Shown here: positions 1-5,874 of the stretch, piece after piece | Layout of the letters: each line of letters opens with the position of its first letter | Numbering within the stretch: position 1 is the stretch's first letter | Source of the DNA: Spirochaetota bacterium | GTDB lineage: Bacteria; Spirochaetota; Spirochaetia; SZUA-6 | Length of the DNA: 6,890 nucleotides | Direction of reading: 5' to 3' | Assembly (NCBI GenBank): GCA_003641675.1 | Contig: QNBI01000111.1 | Location: 1 to 6,890 of the forward strand | Program-made: the position numbers and the translations under genes | The notes under the pieces: model-generated | Told to the model about the DNA's origin: nothing | What the model saw: the letters and a program-made list of their open reading frames with translations, nothing else | Databases searched by the model: none

Positions 1-10
1 GGTTTATGAT

Positions 11-45
11 AAGCAGAGTCTTGTGAAAAGACTCTGCTTTATTTT
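11..45 (+). terminator. Strong hairpin with U-rich tail ahead of the first permease
   Basis: Bases 11-22 and 28-39 form a perfect 12-bp stem around a 5-base loop (gtgaa), followed directly by a T-rich stretch interrupted by single A bases (38-48). This is the layout of a rho-independent terminator on the plus strand. It probably ends an upstream gene whose stop codon would be near or before position 7-9 (a TGA is present in one frame). CUT1 operons usually start with the binding-protein gene, and a leaky hairpin between it and the permease genes is a known way to make more binding protein than permease. That the upstream gene is a binding protein is inference, because it lies outside the window. 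Confidence 0.75.
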
Positions 46-127
46 ATTATGAACATCTGTAGTTAGGCCGCCTTTGTTTTTCCCTGGTGCCTTTACACAT
101 GGTACTTTTGGGCTTGAGGAGGAAAAA

Positions 128-1003
128 GTGACAGTAAGAGCACATTCATTAAGAATAGAGGAAGCGAGATTCGGTTGGAAACTTATTTTGCCCGCTGTAA
201 TAATTATCGGCTCTCTTATTATATACCCAATTATCTACAATATGTATTTAAGCTTTTTTAATGTTAAACTTCAGGGAGCCAATATATTCATAGGACTTAA
301 GAACTATAAAAACGTACTCACAGACCCGTCATTCTGGCATGCCGTACTTACGACCTTCATCTATGTAATAGGCACGACAATTGGAACAACATTAGTAGGT
401 TTAGGGGTAGCACTTGTTATGATGAGGAGCTTTCCGTTAAGAGGGCTTGTCCGTGCGCTTATACTTCTGCCCTATATTGCACCAGTTATTTCTGTTGTAT
501 TTTCATGGCAGTTCTTTTTTGACCCGGTGAACGGGATTTTTATGCATATAACCTACGATACCCTTCACCTTTTTGAAAAACGTTTCAACTTAATCGGCTC
601 GCCGCAAAATGCTGTAATAGTAGCTATTATATTTAATATATGGCGAAGTTTCCCATTTTCTTACCTTATGATTCTTTCAAGACTTCAATCTATAGATAAT
701 TCTGGTTACGAAGCAGCGGAAATAGATGGAGCTAATTCATGGCAGAAGTTCTGGTATATAACACTGCCGGAGCTCTACTTTATACTGGGTACCATTGTTA
801 TTCTCAGAGTAATATGGAACTTTAATAAATTCGAGGATGTTTACCTTCTTACGGATAATGTAAAGGTACTATCTGTTTATACGTACTTTAAGGCATTCAC
901 CGGTGTTATGGACCAGGGACAGGGTGCTGCCCTGGCGGTGATTCAGTTTCTATTGCTAATAGGGTTTATCCTATTCTATGTAAGGAAGGTGCTGAAATGG
1001 TAG
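128..1003 (+). CDS. CUT1 sugar ABC transporter permease, MalF/UgpA-like
   Basis: Inner-membrane subunit of a carbohydrate importer (BPD_transp_1 fold), 291 aa from the GTG start, the usual length for UgpA/LacF-type permeases. Hydrophobic segments lie at about 19-44, 72-98, 106-128, 161-185, 215-235 and 267-285, giving six membrane helices. The cytoplasmic EAA loop that docks on the ATPase is intact: E195-A196-A197, G201, then L213-P214. I chose GTG 128 because GAGGAGG (116-122) sits 5 bases upstream; a TTG at 74 in the same frame has no such site and would add 18 residues unlike the family. It overlaps the next permease gene by 7 bases, so the two are surely co-translated. The substrate is not readable from the sequence; the downstream GH84 gene suggests a GlcNAc-containing saccharide. 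Confidence 0.93.
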   Translation: MTVRAHSLRIEEARFGWKLILPAVIIIGSLIIYPIIYNMYLSFFNVKLQGANIFIGLKNYKNVLTDPSFWHAVLTTFIYVIGTTIGTTLVGLGVALVMMRSFPLRGLVRALILLPYIAPVISVVFSWQFFFDPVNGIFMHITYDTLHLFEKRFNLIGSPQNAVIVAIIFNIWRSFPFSYLMILSRLQSIDNSGYEAAEIDGANSWQKFWYITLPELYFILGTIVILRVIWNFNKFEDVYLLTDNVKVLSVYTYFKAFTGVMDQGQGAALAVIQFLLLIGFILFYVRKVLKW

Positions 1004-1959
1004 TTAAGAAAAAAAGTTTTATTAGGAGTATCGGATTTGCACTTATTGTCCTCCTTATAGTGACATTTGCAATTTTTCCGTTTTTGCAGATGCTTTCCCT
1101 CTCTCTTAAGTATCAGTTCGACTGGGGCAACCCTTCGTTAATACCCCGAAAAATTAATCTTAAGGCATATAAAGAGCTTCTAAATATCGGAACAAAAATG
1201 AGGGCTGTACCCGATTCCATAAAGAGGCTTTTGGAGAATAAAGCCCTGACGCGGACGCAAAAAAAATCGATACTTAAAAAATATCAGGAGACAGGCAATA
1301 TCTTTCCCTTTCTCCGCTACTTCTGGAATTCCTTTTTTCTTTCCTTTACTGCATCCTTTATATCGTTGATAATAGCAATCTTGGGGGCGTACTCATTTAG
1401 CCGTGTTCACTACAAAGGGCAGGGGATAATACAGAGAGGGGTTCTCTTTGTCTATATGTTCGGCGGGATACTGCTGCTTATACCTCTCTATCAGATTGCG
1501 ATAAAAAGCGGGCTTGCAAGGACAGGTTCCGGTTCGTTTATTTCCCTTTTAATTATCTACATGGTTCAGACACTTCCAGTTTCCCTGTACATGCTTGGGA
1601 ATTACTTTCGTTCGATTCCCTTTTCTATAGAGGAAGCCGCTCTAATAGATGGGTGTACCAGGTTCGAAACCATAGAGAAGGTAATAATTCCGCTGTCGCT
1701 CCCGGCGATTTCTACGGTCTTTATCTATGCATTTATGATTGCATGGAATGAATACCTCTTTGCATCTGTGTTCCTGCGTTCATACAAGAACCTCTATACG
1801 CTACCGGTAGGGTTAAAGGCTCTATTTGTTTCGAAAAATGCAATATGGGACAGAATTATGGCGGCGTCCGTACTTACGGCAACACCTGTTGTTATTCTGT
1901 TTATGATAGTACAGAAAAACCTTGTAAGCGGGCTTACTTCCGGAGGTGTAAAGGAATAG
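997..1959 (+). CDS. CUT1 sugar ABC transporter permease, MalG-like
   Basis: Second membrane subunit of the same importer, 320 aa. It has a first membrane helix at about 11-36, further helices in the 111-310 region, and an EAA loop at E213-A214-A215, G219, with P232 and P236 following. The C-terminus (LVSGLTSGGVKE) closely resembles the end of E. coli MalG, which contacts the ATPase. Between the first and second helices, residues about 63-105 form a long charged, probably helical segment, which makes the protein longer than most MalG relatives (about 270-300 aa). The ATG at 997 overlaps the previous stop codon (1001-1003) and has an AAGGAAGG ribosome site about 7 bases upstream. No ATPase gene follows, so the importer probably uses a shared MsmX/UgpC-type ATPase encoded elsewhere. 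Confidence 0.93.
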   Translation: MVVKKKSFIRSIGFALIVLLIVTFAIFPFLQMLSLSLKYQFDWGNPSLIPRKINLKAYKELLNIGTKMRAVPDSIKRLLENKALTRTQKKSILKKYQETGNIFPFLRYFWNSFFLSFTASFISLIIAILGAYSFSRVHYKGQGIIQRGVLFVYMFGGILLLIPLYQIAIKSGLARTGSGSFISLLIIYMVQTLPVSLYMLGNYFRSIPFSIEEAALIDGCTRFETIEKVIIPLSLPAISTVFIYAFMIAWNEYLFASVFLRSYKNLYTLPVGLKALFVSKNAIWDRIMAASVLTATPVVILFMIVQKNLVSGLTSGGVKE

Positions 1960-1975
1960 AAACTCTCTATTTTTA
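1954..1975 (+). terminator. Weak AT-rich stem-loop over the permease stop codon
   Basis: Bases 1954-1960 can pair with 1966-1972 (six Watson-Crick pairs plus one G-U, only one of them G-C) around a 5-base loop, and T bases follow. It overlaps the TAG stop codon of the MalG-like permease and lies just before the promoter of the GH84 gene. It could cause partial termination, so that the downstream pair depends on its own promoter, but the stem is weak and may be chance. Confidence 0.25.
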
Positions 1976-2011
1976 TTGATACTCTCCTGCTGTTTTGCTA
2001 AAATGTATGTA
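1976..2011 (+). promoter_or_regulatory. Extended -10 sigma-70-type promoter giving a leaderless GH84 mRNA
   Basis: A -35 box TTGATA (1976-1981) is followed by exactly 17 bases and a -10 box TAAAAT (1999-2004), each one mismatch from the consensus. A TG dinucleotide at 1996-1997 gives the extended -10 form. Standard spacing puts +1 at about 2011, which is the A of the ATG start codon. The 50 bases upstream of that ATG contain no Shine-Dalgarno site at the right distance, and the reading frame is closed by a TAA at 1999-2001, so translation cannot begin further upstream. Together this predicts an mRNA that begins at its start codon. Confidence 0.7.
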
Positions 2012-3045
2012 TGCAGCCTGGAATTGTAGAAGGGTTTTACGGAAAGCCGTGGACGTGGGAAGAGCGCATTAATTATGCAGATTTTATTAGAAGTATAAAT
2101 TTCGATTTCTATATATATGCCCCTAAAGCGGATAAGTACCTCCGCGAAAATTGGAGAAAGCCGTTTCCCCTGAATGAAGCAAGAAAACTGGAACAGCTTT
2201 CAGGAATTTATCATAAAAAGGGTATTAAATGGGGGGCAGGACTTTCTCTTTTTAACGCATACATTTCCTTCGACAGTTCTGTAAAATTAAAGATTAAAGA
2301 GAAACTTAATGAGTTATCTTCCTTAAATCCTGATATTATTGCAGTTCTTTTTGACGATATGAGAGGCGATACAGAAAATATAGCGGAAACCCAGGTTGGG
2401 ATTGTCCATTTTATTTTGGAAAATGCCGGCCGGTCAAAGATTATCTTCTGCCCGACCTATTATTCTTTCGATTCTATTTTAGATGACTTTTTCGGTCAAA
2501 GGCCAAGAGGCTATCTTGAATATATAGGCGATAATCTTGATCCGGGAGTCGATATAATCTGGACAGGGCCGAAGGTACGTTCGGAATCTATTACGGTAGA
2601 ACATCTTGAAAAAATGTATGAAATACTAAAAAGAAAGCCTTTTATCTGGGACAACTATATCGCAAATGACGGGAAAGAACACAGAAAGCATCTATATATT
2701 AAACCATTTAAAAACCGTGAAAGAGATATTTTAAAACACATTGCAGGTTTTATGGTGAACCCTATGAATCAGGCATATCTATCCCGAATTCCCCTATTAA
2801 CTGCTGCCGATGAACTGGGCACCAGGTGTCTGTCGGCACCACAGTATAACCCTGAAAACTCGATAAAAGAAGCAGTTAGGAAAATATGCGGGAACAGGTA
2901 TGCGGACAGAGTGTATGATTACACCAAAGATTTTTTAGCAGGTGTTAACGCGGTACCGGAAAGACGGAAAACAGAAATGGAAAAATTCTTTTCGTCTATA
3001 AAAGAGAAATGGGCTCTGGAAATTCTTGAATGGCTAAAGGCTTAA
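2011..3045 (+). CDS. GH84 N-acetyl-beta-glucosaminidase (O-GlcNAcase family)
   Basis: Predicted retaining exo-hydrolase that removes terminal beta-linked GlcNAc by substrate-assisted catalysis. The 344 aa begin almost directly on the first strand of the GH84 barrel (NAGidase domain, about 3-275). Visible motifs are EGFYGKPW (7-14), YAPK (36-39), LFDDM with the catalytic Asp pair D115-D116, CPTYY (147-151), WTGPKV (184-189), WDN-x-x-AND (213-220) and NPMN (250-253). These match human O-GlcNAcase residues G67, K98, D174/D175, Y219, W278, N280 and D285 as I recall them. There is no signal peptide or membrane helix, so it should act in the cytoplasm on an imported sugar. The region after about 276 is a short helical tail, far smaller than the stalk of animal enzymes or the accessory domains of secreted bacterial GH84 proteins. 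It is preceded by importer permease genes and followed by a GNAT gene. Hexosaminidase activity is well supported; the natural substrate is unknown. Confidence 0.93.
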   Translation: MQPGIVEGFYGKPWTWEERINYADFIRSINFDFYIYAPKADKYLRENWRKPFPLNEARKLEQLSGIYHKKGIKWGAGLSLFNAYISFDSSVKLKIKEKLNELSSLNPDIIAVLFDDMRGDTENIAETQVGIVHFILENAGRSKIIFCPTYYSFDSILDDFFGQRPRGYLEYIGDNLDPGVDIIWTGPKVRSESITVEHLEKMYEILKRKPFIWDNYIANDGKEHRKHLYIKPFKNRERDILKHIAGFMVNPMNQAYLSRIPLLTAADELGTRCLSAPQYNPENSIKEAVRKICGNRYADRVYDYTKDFLAGVNAVPERRKTEMEKFFSSIKEKWALEILEWLKA

Positions 3046-3067
3046 ACAGTCAAAGGAATTAGTTTCT

Positions 3068-3979
3068 ATGGAAATCCAGCTTTTTAATGAAGAAGACACG
3101 GAGAAAGTTTTGGACCTCTGCAATAATAACATGGAATTCGATTCATTATCGGAGAGCCTGCTCCGGGAAAAGGTGTTTGATGATCCTTACTACGAAAAAG
3201 AGCTTAATTTTATCGCAAGGGAAGAGGGCAGGCTTGCAGGCTTTTTATCCGGTGTTACAAGGGAAACAGAGTCGGAGAGAACCGGTTATGTGAAATTAAT
3301 GGCTGTTCACAGACAATTTCGCAGGAGGGGAATCGGAAAGAACCTGTACGAAAAACTGGAAGGTATTTACAGAGTACGGGGAATAAAAAGAGTAAGCATT
3401 TATGATGTGCCGTATAACTATTTTATGCCGGGGATTGATCCCCGCTATACTCCGGCCCTGGCATTTTTTGAAACAATGGGATTCCGCCGTTTTTCCGATA
3501 CGGCAAACCTTACTGCAGATCTGACCGTACAGGAATTTAATACCGAAGCTGAAGAGACTATACTTGCAGGGAAAGGCATAGATATAGAAAGAGCGCATTC
3601 TGCCGATAGAGGTGAGGTTTTAAATTTTATTAGTGCGAATTTTCCGGAGTGGAGTTATGAAGTTGAAAAAACCTTTAATTTATCGCCGATTAGCCTGCAT
3701 ATAGCAAGATATAGAGGGAGGGTACAGGCCTTTTCCGCCTACAACTGCAATAATATAGGTACAGGATGGTTCGGCCCAATGGGAACTCATCCAAACCTAA
3801 GGGGAAAGGGTGCGGGCAGTGTACTTTTAAAGCGATGCATGCAGGATATTAAAGAACAGGGGAAAGAGAAGGGGCTGGAGAGAGCCGTTATTCCATGGGT
3901 AGGCCCTATACGCTTCTATTCCTACTATGTAAATGCCGTTGTGGAGAGGGTATTCTGGCGGTACGAAAAACTGCTTTAA
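3068..3979 (+). CDS. Tandem GNAT-fold N-acetyltransferase
   Basis: Protein of 303 aa made of two GNAT domains that would use acetyl-CoA to acetylate an amine. The N-terminal domain (about 1-150) has the acetyl-CoA loop R85-x-x-G88-x-G90 followed by a helix, then a PGIDPRYTPALAFFE segment (121-135) and an MGF turn typical of GNAT motif B. The C-terminal domain (about 170-303) has a second full loop R245-x-x-G248-x-G250. ATG 3068 is chosen because it has an AAAGGA ribosome site 10 bases upstream. The gene starts 22 bases after the GH84 stop codon, so the two are probably one transcript. Paired GNAT domains occur in MshD-type enzymes, but nothing here indicates mycothiol synthesis. Acetylation of glucosamine or a related amino sugar would suit the context; that is inference. 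Confidence 0.88.
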   Translation: MEIQLFNEEDTEKVLDLCNNNMEFDSLSESLLREKVFDDPYYEKELNFIAREEGRLAGFLSGVTRETESERTGYVKLMAVHRQFRRRGIGKNLYEKLEGIYRVRGIKRVSIYDVPYNYFMPGIDPRYTPALAFFETMGFRRFSDTANLTADLTVQEFNTEAEETILAGKGIDIERAHSADRGEVLNFISANFPEWSYEVEKTFNLSPISLHIARYRGRVQAFSAYNCNNIGTGWFGPMGTHPNLRGKGAGSVLLKRCMQDIKEQGKEKGLERAVIPWVGPIRFYSYYVNAVVERVFWRYEKLL

Positions 3980-4042
3980 TAGAACCTAATAGAGTCTGCA
4001 AAGGCTTTCACAGCCAATTCTGTGTGTTTTTGTTCTATATAG
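3980..4042. terminator. Convergent intergenic region with candidate terminator hairpins
   Basis: The two operons meet tail to tail here. On the plus strand, CACAG (4009-4013) pairs with CTGTG (4020-4024) and a T-rich run (4025-4031) follows, which would serve the GNAT transcript. On the minus strand, GGCT (4015-4012) can pair with AGCC (4006-4003) and is followed by a short T run, which would serve the permease transcript. An outer 7-bp dyad (3979-3985 with 4032-4038) encloses both. The inner stems are short, so strength is uncertain, but the position fits a two-way terminator. Confidence 0.4.
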
Positions 4043-4909
4043 CTATTTTATGGCACCGGCGGAAAGGCCCCTTATTATATATTTCTGGAAAAATATTACT
4101 ATTACAACAGGAGGAATAATAGCAATTATTGTGGCAGCGGACATTAAATCCCAGTTTACAAAGTACTGTCCTATGAACTCGGTCATTGTAACGGTTAACG
4201 GTTTGGATTTAAGGGTATATGTTAAGACAAGAGGTGCTGCAAACATATTCCAGGTACTTAAGAATGAAATTATGGAAACAGCAATTAGGCCCGGCATTAC
4301 CATCTGCAGACTTACGCGGAATAGCGCCTGGATATAGGTACAGCCGTCTATTCGTGCGGCATCCTCAACTTCAGCAGGAATTGCCTCAAAATATCCTTTC
4401 ATAAACCAGGTTTCAAAAGGCAGGCGGAAGGTAAAGGACAACAGAATTAATCCTGTCTTTGTATCTAGCATTCCCAATGTGCTGAATTCGGAAAATAGGC
4501 CGATTAGTACAGGCCATCCGGGAAGTGCAATAATTCCTATAATTAGATAGAAAAAAAATTCATGGCCTTTGAACTGCAGTCTCGAAAAGGCGTAGCCTAA
4601 AAGAGGAGCAAACGACATAACTAAAGCTGTTGTTATAACAGATATAATTATAGAATTGAGGATTCCCTTCCTAAAAAGCCGCGCCGCACTTATTCCTCCC
4701 CCACCTCTAAACCCTTCTCCTTTAATAAGCACATTTTTATATGCATCGAGTGTAGGGTGATGCGGAATCCAGTGAGGCGGTTTGGAATAGAGTTCTGTTC
4801 TTGTTGAAATCGAGGATATTGCTATCCATAGAGGAGGCGCAACCGACCAGAAGAATATTAAAAGAACCATTACGGCAAGGAATATCTTTAAACTAACCGG
4901 CTTTCTCAT
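4043..4909 (-). CDS. CUT1 sugar ABC transporter permease, MalG-like (second importer)
   Basis: Membrane subunit of the minus-strand importer, 288 aa, normal length for the family. A hydrophobic first helix lies at about 8-32, others within about 83-275, and the C-terminal IIRGLSAGAIK is typical of MalG relatives. The EAA loop is present but altered: E182-D183-A184-A185, then G189, with the usual Leu-Pro replaced by L201-Q202. A glycine-rich stretch (residues 64-73, ending in four Gly) sits in the first external loop. The ATG overlaps the TGA of the upstream permease as ATGA, and AGGA lies 6 bases before the start, indicating translational coupling. It is the last gene of its operon. The substrate is unknown. 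Confidence 0.92.
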   Translation of the reverse strand: MRKPVSLKIFLAVMVLLIFFWSVAPPLWIAISSISTRTELYSKPPHWIPHHPTLDAYKNVLIKGEGFRGGGGISAARLFRKGILNSIIISVITTALVMSFAPLLGYAFSRLQFKGHEFFFYLIIGIIALPGWPVLIGLFSEFSTLGMLDTKTGLILLSFTFRLPFETWFMKGYFEAIPAEVEDAARIDGCTYIQALFRVSLQMVMPGLIAVSIISFLSTWNMFAAPLVLTYTLKSKPLTVTMTEFIGQYFVNWDLMSAATIIAIIPPVVIVIFFQKYIIRGLSAGAIK

Positions 4910-5799
4910 TCCGCTTCCTTCTTAAAGCTCATCCTTATGTATATGAACGTGAGGAGAATTAAGAATAACCCGACAAGATATGCCATGGCCGAACCCTTGC
5001 CGAATCTGCCCATGTCGAAGGTTACCTCGTAGTTGTATATCATCGGAGTTTTAGTTGCCTCATCGAAACCTGTGAGTGCATATATCCCGTCGAAGACGCT
5101 GAAAGATGCTATTAGTGTAAGTATGACGGCGATTCCTCCGATTCTCCGTAAGGAGGCGATAGTAATATGGTAGAAACGCATAAATGCACCGGCGCCGTCT
5201 ACCTTAGCCGCTTCGTATAGCTGCTCCGGTATGGACTGCAGGACACCTAAAAATAGTATTGTGATAAACGGGGTGTATCTCCATACAAACAAAAAAACGG
5301 CAAAGTTAAGAGCGATAAAAGGCTGTCTAAGCCAGAACTGGTACTCATGTATAATGCCTAATTGAAACAGCAGGCCGTTTAAAGCTCCGTAGTCACCGTT
5401 AAAAATCCACTTCCATAACTGTCCGTTGACAACAGGAGGGATTGCCCATGGTATAATAATAACCGCCCGCAGTATGCTTCTTCCCGGGAACTTCTCGTTT
5501 AAGACCATAGAAATTCCAAGCGAGATTAAAAGAACTGTTGTCGTGGCAATCGCCATAAAGTACGAAACCCTTAATACGGAAGAAAGGAAGACAGGGTCGC
5601 TTAAGACATTCCGGTAGTTCTTTAATCCGTAGAATCTTACTCTTGAGAGCTGTTTTATGTTGTATTTTAAAAAACTAAAGCGCAATGACTGGACAGCAGG
5701 GTAATATGCAAAAGCTATAAGCAGAATAACTGTTGGAATAATTATCACAAAGGCCAGGTGCTGTTTATTATCCAGCCATTCGGAAAGGTTCTTTTTCAT
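4906..5799 (-). CDS. CUT1 sugar ABC transporter permease, MalF/UgpA-like (second importer)
   Basis: Membrane partner of the following permease, 297 aa from the chosen ATG, with six predicted helices (first at about 15-34; others in 75-100, 107-130, 160-186, 218-238 and 270-290) and the FYGLKNYRNVLSDPVF segment common in UgpA-type proteins. The EAA loop reads E196-A197-A198, G202, but I212-x-I214-A215 stands where I-x-Leu-Pro is expected. An in-frame ATG at 5850 was rejected because it lies inside a perfect hairpin and adds 17 residues unlike the family. The chosen ATG (5799-5797) gives a normal N-terminus but has only a weak A/G-rich ribosome site. It begins 75 bases after the binding-protein stop codon and ends overlapping the next gene by 4 bases. 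Confidence 0.9.
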   Translation of the reverse strand: MKKNLSEWLDNKQHLAFVIIIPTVILLIAFAYYPAVQSLRFSFLKYNIKQLSRVRFYGLKNYRNVLSDPVFLSSVLRVSYFMAIATTTVLLISLGISMVLNEKFPGRSILRAVIIIPWAIPPVVNGQLWKWIFNGDYGALNGLLFQLGIIHEYQFWLRQPFIALNFAVFLFVWRYTPFITILFLGVLQSIPEQLYEAAKVDGAGAFMRFYHITIASLRRIGGIAVILTLIASFSVFDGIYALTGFDEATKTPMIYNYEVTFDMGRFGKGSAMAYLVGLFLILLTFIYIRMSFKKEAE

Positions 5800-5826
5800 A
5801 CTTTTATTCTTTGTAAATAATTTTTT

Positions 5827-5858
5827 CCGAAGGTATGCAAAAACCAGCATACCTTCGG
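5827..5858 (-). repeat. Perfect 12-bp hairpin between binding-protein and permease genes
   Basis: Bases 5827-5838 and 5847-5858 are exact reverse complements around an 8-base loop. Read in the direction of the operon (minus strand) the stem is followed by six A bases, not U bases, so it is not a standard intrinsic terminator. Its place just after the binding-protein stop codon is like that of the malE-malF intercistronic element in E. coli, which protects upstream mRNA from 3' decay. A similar role here, giving more binding protein than permease, is inferred. Confidence 0.7.
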
Positions 5859-5874
5859 GATTCTGTTGCAGTAC

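Noticed and set aside
21..50. TTGTGA (21-26) and TATTAT (45-50) with an 18-base spacer as a promoter for the first permease
   Set aside because: The -35-like part lies in the hairpin loop and arm and matches the consensus poorly; AT-rich terminator tails often give chance -10 matches.
74..127. A TTG at 74 that would extend the first permease by 18 residues
   Set aside because: It has no ribosome site, the added residues do not resemble permease N-termini, and GTG 128 has GAGGAGG at ideal spacing.
2003..2035. Two further ATG codons at 2003 and 2007 just before the GH84 start
   Set aside because: Both are in other frames, open only very short peptides, and lie within or right after the -10 box, so they would not be in the predicted transcript.
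3296..3598. A 100-codon open frame on the minus strand inside the GNAT gene
   Set aside because: It lies opposite a well-supported domain-bearing gene, has no ribosome site of note, and its translation shows no recognisable domain.
3895..4404. Plus-strand open frames of 61-95 codons across the GNAT end and the minus-strand permease
   Set aside because: They are overlapped by the GNAT and MalG-like genes and their translations look like antisense read-through of membrane-protein codons.
5800..5850. An in-frame ATG at 5850 as start of the second MalF-like permease
   Set aside because: The codon sits inside a perfect hairpin, AAGG is only one base from it, and the extra 17 residues are not family-like.
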